Assembly: GCA_014647935.1 (NCBI GenBank) | Contig: BMQD01000015.1 | Location: forward strand, 124,001 to 188,000 | From: Planomonospora parontospora | GTDB taxonomy: Bacteria > Actinomycetota > Actinomycetes > Streptosporangiales > Streptosporangiaceae | Direction: 5' to 3' | Length of the DNA stretch: 64,000 nucleotides | Shown: one piece after another, positions 58,221-64,000 of the stretch | How the letters are laid out: every line of letters begins with the position of its first letter | Numbering within the stretch: position 1 is the first letter of the stretch | Position numbers and translations under genes: made by a program | Notes under the pieces: model-generated | The model's input: the letters and a program-made list of their open reading frames with translations, nothing else | The model's database searches: none | What the model was told of the DNA's origin: nothing

Positions 58221-58979
58221 TCAAGACCGGCTGTCGAGCCACTCCTGGAAGGTGGGTCCGGCGAGCTTGGCGTGCGGGCCGGGCAGGAAGGCGCCGTCGG
58301 CGGCGAGCTCGGCATCGGGCACGCCGGAGCCGTCGACGCCGACGACCTTGACGCCGCGCCGGGCGCCGAGGAGCCGGGCCGCCTGCGCCATGGTCTCCTT
58401 GCGGGGTCCGGCGATCTCGGGGATCGGTGCTCCCGGGGTGGGCTCGCCGGGAGCGAGGGCGAGGTCGACCAGTTCCTCTGCCACGGTGCGGCAGGCCACC
58501 AGTTGGGTGGGCAGTGCCGGGATGCGGGCGACGTCGCCCGGCTGCCAGTCCAGGAGCTGGCCGACGAACTCGTGGAACTGCGCGGCCCGCAGGATGCGGA
58601 CGGGGAGCGGGCCGGACAGCAGGAGCTCCTCGTGCGCCTTCTTGGCTGCCAGGAAACCGGCGGTGGCCTTGTCGGCGCCGATGATGGAGGCCACGACGAT
58701 CCGGGCGGCCCCCGCCTGCCGGCCGTACTCGTGCAGATTGCGGGCCGACGTGCGGAAGAACTCCGTCGCCGCGGCCTGCTCGGAGGAGTGCCACGAGGCG
58801 ACGTCGATGATGACCTCGGCCCCGGTGAGGGCCTCGGCGAGGCCCTCACCGGTGATGACGTCCACACCGGTGGCTCGGGACATCGGCACGACCCGGTGCC
58901 CCCGTTCGGCCAGGACGTCGACGACGTGGCGTCCCAGCCGTCCGGTCGCTCCCGCCACCGCGAACGTGATGGTGCTCAT
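58221..58979 (-). CDS. NAD(P)-binding oxidoreductase (NmrA/atypical SDR)
   Basis: The 252-residue protein has an N-terminal Rossmann motif VAGATGRLGRHVV and the phrases IIDVASWHSSEQAA and RIVVASIIGADKATAGFLAAKKAHEELL, typical of NmrA-like/atypical short-chain dehydrogenases. It lacks the classical YxxxK pair, which suggests a binding or isomerase role or reduction without the standard triad. It lies 14 bp after the CMD-fold gene and 82 bp before the P450 gene. ECF41 sigma factors are commonly linked to carboxymuconolactone decarboxylase, oxidoreductase or epimerase genes. Confidence 0.88.
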   Translation of the reverse strand: MSTITFAVAGATGRLGRHVVDVLAERGHRVVPMSRATGVDVITGEGLAEALTGAEVIIDVASWHSSEQAAATEFFRTSARNLHEYGRQAGAARIVVASIIGADKATAGFLAAKKAHEELLLSGPLPVRILRAAQFHEFVGQLLDWQPGDVARIPALPTQLVACRTVAEELVDLALAPGEPTPGAPIPEIAGPRKETMAQAARLLGARRGVKVVGVDGSGVPDAELAADGAFLPGPHAKLAGPTFQEWLDSRS

Positions 58980-58993
58980 ATCGGGTGCCTTTC

Positions 58994-59491
58994 TTACTCG
59001 CTGTAGTTCTGGCCGGGGGGCATGCCGGGGATCGGCTTGGCGATGAGCGCGACGGGGGTGAAGAAGCCGATGTGGGCGATCGCCATGATGAGCGTCCAGA
59101 GCGCCTTGTCGTCATAGTGCGCGGACGCCTTGGCGTACAGCTCGTCGGGGACGCGTTCCCCGGACGGGTTCGGGGTGAGGACCGCCTCCACGAGTTCCAG
59201 CGCGACCCGTTCGGCTTCGGTGAAGCAGGTGGCGTCCCGCCAGGTGGCCACGGCGGTGATGCGCTCCTCTGATTCCCCTGCCTGGCGGAGGTTCCCGGTT
59301 TCCCGGATGGTGAAGTACGTGCTGCCGAGGACCTGTCCGGCGCGAAGTTGCAGCAGGTGTACGGTGACCTGCGGAATCGAGCCGTTCTTGATGACCTTGT
59401 GCAGGCCTTCGCCGACTACCGCCAGCTCGGGGACGAACGGCAGGGGGTTGGGCATACGCGACCGGAGGCCGGTCGCCACAGGTGTGGACAT
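58994..59491 (-). CDS. Carboxymuconolactone-decarboxylase (AhpD-fold) protein without catalytic residues
   Basis: The 165-residue protein has the AhpD/CMD fold over about residues 20-150: LLQLRAGQVLGSTYF, RQAGESEERITAVATWRDATCFTEAERVALELVEAV, and VPDELYAKASAHYDDKALWTLIMAIAHI. In the family the first block usually reads NGCxxCxxxH. Here Ser57, Phe60 and Glu64 stand where both Cys and the His should be, so the peroxidase chemistry should be gone. ATG 59491 begins the gene. An exact ECF41-type promoter lies 82-108 bp upstream. Confidence 0.9.
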   Translation of the reverse strand: MSTPVATGLRSRMPNPLPFVPELAVVGEGLHKVIKNGSIPQVTVHLLQLRAGQVLGSTYFTIRETGNLRQAGESEERITAVATWRDATCFTEAERVALELVEAVLTPNPSGERVPDELYAKASAHYDDKALWTLIMAIAHIGFFTPVALIAKPIPGMPPGQNYSE

Positions 59492-59572
59492 GGTGAGGTC
59501 TTCCCTTCTCGGTCTCAACTCGTGATGTCGGGTGCCGTACGGATCGTTTGCGCGGCGTCCTGACGGAAACGA

Positions 59573-59599
59573 GACGTCGGCGCCCCGATCGCTGTGACA
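59573..59599 (-). promoter_or_regulatory. ECF41-type promoter TGTCACA-N16-CGTC
   Basis: On the minus strand TGTCACA (59599-59593) and CGTC (59576-59573) are exactly 16 bases apart. This is the consensus known for promoters recognised by ECF41 sigma factors in front of their COE genes. It lies between the CMD-fold gene and the divergent sigma-factor gene and points toward the CMD gene. Confidence 0.8.
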
Positions 59600-59608
59600 G
59601 TGCGGCCA

Positions 59609-59624
59609 TGTGACATAGGTCACC
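59609..59624. promoter_or_regulatory. CRP-like site TGTGA-N6-TCAC in the ECF41 divergent region
   Basis: TGTGACATAGGTCACC contains the perfect inverted repeat GTGAC-ATAG-GTCAC and shares the CATAGG spacer of the sites before the DUF5999 gene. It lies between the ECF41 promoter and the sigma-factor gene. Confidence 0.45.
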
Positions 59625-59705
59625 TGCCGTGGGTGTTACGGAGCGGTGCGAACCGGCGTCCTAGTGCCTGGCGCAGGGCTGAGAACGAACAGGCAGGAGC
59701 CGGGC

Positions 59706-60644
59706 GTGAACGAGCGCAGCGAACGAACCGCGGACACGGCCGAGCCGCTCGATCGTGCCGACCGCGTGGATCCGGCCACCGAGGCGTTCGTCGCTCACCG
59801 CAGCCTGCTGTTCACCGTCGCCTACGAGATGCTCGGTTCGGCCGCCGACGCCGAGGACGTCCTGCAGGAGAGCTGGCTGCGGTGGGCGGGCGTCGATCTG
59901 GCCACCGTGCGCGAGCAGCGCGCCTACCTGGTGCGGATCGTCACCCGGCTGGCACTGGACCGGCTGCGCGCGCTCGGCCGCCGCAAGGAGTCCTACGTCG
60001 GGCCGTGGCTGCCCGAACCGCTGCTGACCGCACCCGATGTGGCCGAGGACGTCGAACTCGCCGACAGCGTCTCGATGGCGATGCTGCTGGTGCTGGAGAC
60101 GCTCCAGCCGACCGAGCGGGCGGTGTTCGTGCTGCGCGAGGTGTTCGGCCTGGAGTACGACGAGATCGCCGAAGCCGTCGGCAGGAGTCCCGCCGCGGTC
60201 CGCCAGATCGCCTACCGCGCCCGCGCCCGCGTCGCCGCGCGCCGGCCCCGCGGCGTCGCCTCCCCGGCCGAGGCCCGAACCGCGCTCCAGGCCTTCCAGC
60301 GAGCGGTCGAGACCGGCGACCTGCAGAGCCTGCTCGACATCCTCGCCCCGGACGTCGTCGCCCTGAGCGACGGCGGCGGAGTCAGACACGCCCTGCCGCG
60401 GCCCGTCGTGGGGGCCGGCAAGGTGGCTCGCCTGCTGGCCGCCGGCTGGTGGAAGCGCGACGCCGAACGGTCGGTCGAGCTGGTCCAGATCAACGGCGGC
60501 CCGGGGCTGCTCGTCCGCGTCGACGGGGAGATCGACGGCGTGCTGGCGGTGCGGGTCGAGAGCGGCTACGTCACCGGCGCGTACCACGTGCGCAATCCCG
60601 AGAAGCTGTCGCGCCTGGAGCAGGAGACTCCCGTAAGCCGCTGA
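59706..60644 (+). CDS. ECF41-type RNA polymerase sigma factor (SigJ-like)
   Basis: The 312-residue protein has sigma regions 2 (about 20-85; LLFTVAYEMLGSAADAEDVLQESWLRW) and 4 (about 125-180; TERAVFVLREVFGLEYDEIAEAVGRSPAAVRQIAYRAR). A C-terminal SnoaL-like extension (about 195-305) follows. It shows the three ECF41 hallmarks: the linker WLPEPL, the DGGG motif and NPEKL close to the end. In this group the extension regulates the sigma factor itself, so no anti-sigma factor is needed. GTG 59706 has AGGAG upstream. The divergent CMD-oxidoreductase-P450 set is the expected target. Confidence 0.93.
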   Translation: MNERSERTADTAEPLDRADRVDPATEAFVAHRSLLFTVAYEMLGSAADAEDVLQESWLRWAGVDLATVREQRAYLVRIVTRLALDRLRALGRRKESYVGPWLPEPLLTAPDVAEDVELADSVSMAMLLVLETLQPTERAVFVLREVFGLEYDEIAEAVGRSPAAVRQIAYRARARVAARRPRGVASPAEARTALQAFQRAVETGDLQSLLDILAPDVVALSDGGGVRHALPRPVVGAGKVARLLAAGWWKRDAERSVELVQINGGPGLLVRVDGEIDGVLAVRVESGYVTGAYHVRNPEKLSRLEQETPVSR

Positions 60645-60734
60645 GCCGGGACGACTTGCAGGACCTTTCGCGGCGATTCGCCCCGCCCCTCCAACGCATG
60701 ATCGCCGATCTGCCGACCATGCGCAGCGCGGAAC

Positions 60735-62369
60735 CTAGGGGGCGACGCGGCCGTTGGCGACGAAGGCCGCGTGGGTGAGCGGCATCAGCTCCGCCCAGGC
60801 GGCCTCCATCTTCTCGGCCACCATCTCGATCTCACGCTGCGGGAACGACGGCACCCTGGCCTGCTCGCTCTTGGTGCGCAACGACAGGAAGTGCATCAGC
60901 GAGCGGGCGTTGCACGTGGCGTACATCGAGGAGAACAGCCCGACGGGCAGCACCGCCCTGGCCACCTCGCGGGCGACCCCCGCCTCCAGCATCTCCTGGT
61001 AGGCGGCGTACGACTGCCGGTAGGCCGACTCCATCGCCTCGGTGACGACCTTGTGCTGCTCCGCGGTCCCCTCCACGAAGACGTACTTGCCCGGCCGCCC
61101 TTCCTGCACCAGCTTGCGCTCCGCACCGGGAACGTAGAATCTGGGCTGAAGCTCGCGGTACCTTCCGCTCTCCTCGTTGTACGAGTTGTGGACCACGACT
61201 CCATTGGCGAGGAAGTTGTGCCATGGGCCTTCGACCGCCAGGTCGTACGTCATCTCCTCACCGTCCTCTTCGATCGAGGCGATCGGATCAGGCTTCGCAA
61301 TGGAGATCTTCCCGCCGCGCTTCGCCAGCGCCTGTTCGGAGTCGGTCTTCTTGCGGTGGCACGGCCGGCACGCAGGCGCGAGGTTGCGCTCGTCAAGCGC
61401 TTTCAGCAGATCGGCGGCCACCGGAACGACGTGGTCGAGCGTGAGATCCTCTCGGGGAAACACGCCGGAGCACACATAGCAGGTGTCGGCCTCTTTGATG
61501 AGCCGGAGGCGCTGCATGGAGGTCCAGACGCCGATACCACGCCGCAGCGACGGAGGAACCAACCCCTCGGACGGGCGCGGAGCCGTCCCGGCCACCATGA
61601 GGTCGTCTCCGACCTTCAGCTCACCGGCCTTCCGCCAGCCGTCCGGCGTGAGCATCGCGTGATCAATGGAACATCTCACCGACTTGCCGCCGACCGTGGT
61701 CAGCCGGATCAGTCTCTTGACGCCGGACTCCATGACGTCCAGGATCTTCGCACGTGATGCCAGGAGGGTCGTCTCGTCATAACAGCGCGCATGGTTACGG
61801 TGGACCGAATCGAGCTTCCTCAGCCGCTTGGAGGGGTTCGCTGCTCTGAACGCGGCCACCGCGCTTTCGGCCGACTCCTTCGTGTCATGCAGACCCAGAT
61901 AGTGAAGCTCGCCCGCAAGCCGTACCTGCGCGTTCCATTTCCCCGCCTTGGCCCGCCATGACACACCTCCCCGGATCCGGGGAAGGGTGTCCTCGACCCC
62001 GTGGTGCCAGAGACGGTACAGCTCCGCGATCGTCCGCCTGCGGACATGACCTTTCTCGCTCACCAGCGTGATCTCCGAGTCCCCCGCCAGGCACCAGCCC
62101 ACTCTGTGGCGGTGGAACTCCCGGAAGACGAAGATCGGCGCGCTGACGAGGAAGGTCATCGAGTTGTGCTCGAACGGGCTGCCGTGCCGGTCCCGCATCA
62201 GATAGTTGATCAGTCCCCTGGACCGCTCCGGGTCCTTGCCGATCTCGTCCAGGGACTGCTCCCCCGCAGTGGACACCCGGGCCGCCCAGAGCACGTCGGT
62301 GTCCGAAGCACTGTGCTTGACCAGCTCCACGGTCACGTCGTTCAGAAAATGCGGCTGGCTGTCGTCCAC
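60735..62369 (-). CDS. thyX: Flavin-dependent thymidylate synthase with intein
   Basis: The precursor is 544 residues from GTG 62369 (AAAGG ribosome site). Its exteins make ThyX, which methylates dUMP to dTMP using FAD and NADPH. The N-extein (residues 1-92) has VELVKHSASDTDVLWAARVSTAG, FEHNSMTFLVSAP and RHR (87-89). The C-extein (396-544) starts SYNEESGRY and contains RAVLPVGLFSSMYATCNARSLMHFL. The intein interrupts the signature RHRVGW/SYNEESGRY at the substrate/FAD site, so activity needs splicing. The mature enzyme would have 241 residues, normal for ThyX. An in-frame ATG at 62465 is less likely, as the extra codons are AT-rich. Confidence 0.94.
   Translation of the reverse strand: MDDSQPHFLNDVTVELVKHSASDTDVLWAARVSTAGEQSLDEIGKDPERSRGLINYLMRDRHGSPFEHNSMTFLVSAPIFVFREFHRHRVGWCLAGDSEITLVSEKGHVRRRTIAELYRLWHHGVEDTLPRIRGGVSWRAKAGKWNAQVRLAGELHYLGLHDTKESAESAVAAFRAANPSKRLRKLDSVHRNHARCYDETTLLASRAKILDVMESGVKRLIRLTTVGGKSVRCSIDHAMLTPDGWRKAGELKVGDDLMVAGTAPRPSEGLVPPSLRRGIGVWTSMQRLRLIKEADTCYVCSGVFPREDLTLDHVVPVAADLLKALDERNLAPACRPCHRKKTDSEQALAKRGGKISIAKPDPIASIEEDGEEMTYDLAVEGPWHNFLANGVVVHNSYNEESGRYRELQPRFYVPGAERKLVQEGRPGKYVFVEGTAEQHKVVTEAMESAYRQSYAAYQEMLEAGVAREVARAVLPVGLFSSMYATCNARSLMHFLSLRTKSEQARVPSFPQREIEMVAEKMEAAWAELMPLTHAAFVANGRVAP
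61185..62093 (-). mobile_element. Intein in thyX with AP2-like and HNH domains
   Basis: The intein is 303 residues, from Cys93 to Asn395 of the precursor. Block A is CLAGDSEITLV at its start. Block B contains CSIDHAMLTPDGW (about 233-245). Block F/G is MTYDLAVEGPWHNFLANGVVVHN followed by Ser, with His394-Asn395. Between blocks A and B lies an AP2-like segment (about 132-178: GGVSWRAKAGKWNAQVRL, HYLGLHDT). Between B and F lies an HNH endonuclease (CYVC 297-300, DH near 313, CRPCH 334-338). Three 60-base rows inside it have about 58-65% G+C, against about 67% in two extein rows. The splice residues look intact. Confidence 0.92.
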
Positions 62370-62486
62370 TCGGAAGAACCTTTCAGGATAGGTGAAATGG
62401 GTCGCCGACCACCCTAGAGTCCCCCTGCCGCGGAGTCGCACCGGGGGCTCGATCGGCTTTCTCACCTGCCAGGAACCACCTGACGG

Positions 62487-63653
62487 CTACAGCCGGTAGA
62501 CCCGGCGGGCGTTGCCCGAGCCGATCATGTAGGCCACCCGGGCCGCGTCGGAGGCGCTCCACTCGTCGGCCGCCAGCCGGAGCGCCAGGGCCCTGGCCAG
62601 AGCCCTGCGGTGCTGCAGCGCCCCGAGGTAGCAGGTCTCGGCCACGCCGTGGGCGTGGGAACCGAACAGCTGCTTGTGGAAGGGCGCCAGCTCCAGCAGC
62701 TCTTCGATGACGGCGTCCGCCCCGGCGCGGGCCGGAGCGCCTCCGACGTCCACGTAGACGTGCGGGAAGGCGGCCGCCAGGTGGGCGGCCTGGCGGTGGA
62801 AGGGGCGGCAGCCGAGCAGGATGACCGGCACGCCCATGGGCTGGAGCGCCCGGACGAATCCGGCCATCAGCGCCGGGTCGGCCCGGTGCGGGGCCGCCTC
62901 CGGCCCGCCGTGCCCGGTGTGGAACTGCAGCGGCAGGCCGCCCGCCCGGGCCACCTCCACCGCGGTCCAGAGCAGGTGGCGCAGGAGCACCGGGTCGGCC
63001 AGCGGCTCCTTGGGGTCGGACAGCCTCCGGTTGGCCGCCGCGATGACGGCGCCCCGGCTCGGCCTGGCCGGATCGAAGTCGAGGCCGTACCGGTGGGCGA
63101 TGGCCGAGGCGAGCCCGGCGGCCCGCGCGGCCCGGTCCGCGAGCTCGCCCTCCAGGGCAGAGATGTAGGAGACGCCGGCACCCGAGGTCTCGGCCACCTC
63201 GTGCTCGATCTGCTCGATCCGGACGATCTCGTCGGCGGCGGCCTCGCCGTGCCTGCCCGTCTCGGTCACCGAGAGCAGCTCCGGTGACTCCGGGGAGGTC
63301 TCGACCAGGAAGGCGGCGACCCCCGCGCCGCGCAGCATCCGGCGGTTCACCTCCTCCGCGCCGAGTTCGGCGCGGCGGGCCAGGTAGACGGCGGGCGGGG
63401 TGTGCGGTTCCAGGTCCAGCAGCGGGGCGCACCAGCGCCGGATGGCGGCGCCGGCGGGCGTGTCGAAGTGGGTCGTGCCGGGCGGAGCGGGGGCGTCCGC
63501 CTCGGTGATCAGCAGCTCGAACCGGGCCCGCACCAGGTCGTCGCGGCGCACGCCGCGGCAGTGGTGGTCGACGAGCGGCGCCAGCAGTGCCTCCCGGACG
63601 GCGTCGGGCAGTGCGACGGGCAGCCCGTCGGGCAGCGCGTCCTGCGGTCGCAT
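62487..63653 (-). CDS. Amidohydrolase-superfamily protein
   Basis: The 388-residue TIM-barrel-like protein has VDHHCRG near residue 28 (metal-binding His), LPLQFHTGHGG in the middle, VILLGCRPFHRQAAHLAAAFPHVYVDVGG and a C-terminal LFGSHAHG. It resembles the Amidohydro_2/FluG-N-terminal group, which hydrolyses amides, lactones or decarboxylates ring acids. The substrate is unknown. ATG 63653 has a GAGAGGAG site. It is separate from thyX (118 bp upstream of it on the same strand). Confidence 0.82.
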   Translation of the reverse strand: MRPQDALPDGLPVALPDAVREALLAPLVDHHCRGVRRDDLVRARFELLITEADAPAPPGTTHFDTPAGAAIRRWCAPLLDLEPHTPPAVYLARRAELGAEEVNRRMLRGAGVAAFLVETSPESPELLSVTETGRHGEAAADEIVRIEQIEHEVAETSGAGVSYISALEGELADRAARAAGLASAIAHRYGLDFDPARPSRGAVIAAANRRLSDPKEPLADPVLLRHLLWTAVEVARAGGLPLQFHTGHGGPEAAPHRADPALMAGFVRALQPMGVPVILLGCRPFHRQAAHLAAAFPHVYVDVGGAPARAGADAVIEELLELAPFHKQLFGSHAHGVAETCYLGALQHRRALARALALRLAADEWSASDAARVAYMIGSGNARRVYRL

Positions 63654-63759
63654 CGTCGGCTCCTCTCACATGCCCGCGGGCGGACCGGTCCGACCGGTCC
63701 GCCCGCAGCCCTATGTCAGGAGTAACTGTACGACCACCGAGCGTGTCCGTGCCGCCGTT

Positions 63760-64000
63760 TCAGGCCACCGGCCGGGACAGCTTCAGGACGTTGGCGATGA
63801 TGCGCGCGCCCGCCCCGCCCTCGGCCGTGAGGATCGACTCGGGGTGGAACTGCACCGCGAAGCGGCGCCGTGCCACGTCCTCGATCGCCATGACCGCGCC
63901 GTCGGGGGTGAGCGCGGTGACGGTGAAGCCGTCGACCCCCGGCTGCTTGGCGTGCAGCGAGTGGTAGCGGGCGGCGACGAACTCCTCGGGGAGGCCGTCC
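63760..64000 (-). CDS. Glutamine amidotransferase TrpG/PabA, C-terminal part
   Basis: The window cuts this gene, and 79 C-terminal codons are visible, ending in TGA. They read VAARYHSLHAKQPG, FTVTALTPDGAVMAIE and the catalytic-His block FAVQFHPESILT, then IIANVLKL. This is the end of the class I amidotransferase that supplies ammonia for anthranilate or aminodeoxychorismate. The Cys nucleophile lies outside the window. Confidence 0.88.
   Translation of the reverse strand, partial: DGLPEEFVAARYHSLHAKQPGVDGFTVTALTPDGAVMAIEDVARRRFAVQFHPESILTAEGGAGARIIANVLKLSRPVA

Noticed and set aside
56945-58867. Apparent 640-residue P450 fusion protein
   Set aside because: The upstream part of the frame overlaps the oxidoreductase gene out of frame and is Ser/Pro/Arg-rich. 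The P450 has its own ribosome site and start at 58138.
60735-62369. thyX as a broken or fused gene
   Set aside because: The extra segment has full intein splice blocks and stays in frame, so an intein explains it better than a fusion or pseudogene.

Overview
The window is 64 kb of very GC-rich chromosomal DNA with a strong G/C bias at third codon positions, many GTG/TTG starts, TANNNT -10 boxes and several leaderless promoters. With a HrdB/SigA-type sigma factor, the GarA-FtsR-BFN-MerR-gcvP gene order, the classical menaquinone pathway, a DUF3040 protein and a DUF5999 protein, this points to an actinomycete, most likely in or near the Streptosporangiales. No rRNA, tRNA, insertion sequence, integrase or CRISPR array was seen. 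The DNA reads as ordinary chromosome with one mobile insertion: an intein in thyX.

Layout. 1-5.9 kb: end of an acyltransferase, a penicillin-binding protein, small proteins and a tricorn protease homologue. 6-11.9 kb: a WYL regulator divergent from an alpha/beta hydrolase, a secreted SGNH esterase, isochorismate synthase (menF), a DedA protein and a YigZ protein. 11.9-15.2 kb: a large unrecognised membrane protein and a PIG-L deacetylase. 15.3-21.6 kb: two paralogous GAF/PAS histidine kinases enclosing a small winged-helix regulator and a STAS protein. 21.7-26 kb: menD and menC (4-bp overlap) divergent from menE. 26-32 kb: the principal sigma factor with a SigR-like promoter, a TetR regulator, a DUF5999 gene with three CRP-like sites upstream, and small proteins. 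32.3-41.4 kb: a minus-strand block with gcvP behind a tandem glycine riboswitch, a MerR regulator, a bifunctional-nuclease-family protein, FtsR, a GarA-like FHA protein, a nucleotidyltransferase/mutase fusion and a CDP-alcohol phosphatidyltransferase. 41.6-45.3 kb: thiC behind a TPP riboswitch and an orphan chemoreceptor. 45.4-48.3 kb: a NarL-type two-component system. 48.4-56.9 kb: a methyltransferase, an acyl-CoA dehydrogenase, an APC permease with a divergent Lrp regulator, an HSL-type esterase, a glutamine-amidotransferase homologue, a flavohaemoprotein and an Asp-box beta-propeller protein. 56.9-60.6 kb: an ECF41 sigma factor next to a CMD-oxidoreductase-P450 gene set. 60.7-64 kb: thyX with its intein, an amidohydrolase, and the C-terminal end of a TrpG/PabA amidotransferase.

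Most interesting points. (1) thyX is split by a 303-residue intein that appears to carry both an AP2-like DNA-binding domain and an HNH endonuclease. (2) Upstream of the carboxymuconolactone-decarboxylase gene lies an exact TGTCACA-N16-CGTC element, the known ECF41 promoter type. The likely operon runs on to a cytochrome P450, and its first protein has lost all the usual catalytic residues of its family. (3) Two further proteins look like pseudoenzymes: a PuuD-like amidotransferase with Ala in place of the nucleophilic Cys, and the phosphomutase half of the 833-residue fusion. (4) Short tandem repeats (8-43 bp units) sit between genes. One 27-bp type shares its core with a repeat inside the APC permease coding sequence. 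(5) Several regulatory sites can be read directly: riboswitches, SigR-like, ECF41, CRP-like and MerR-type sites, and at least six leaderless promoters.
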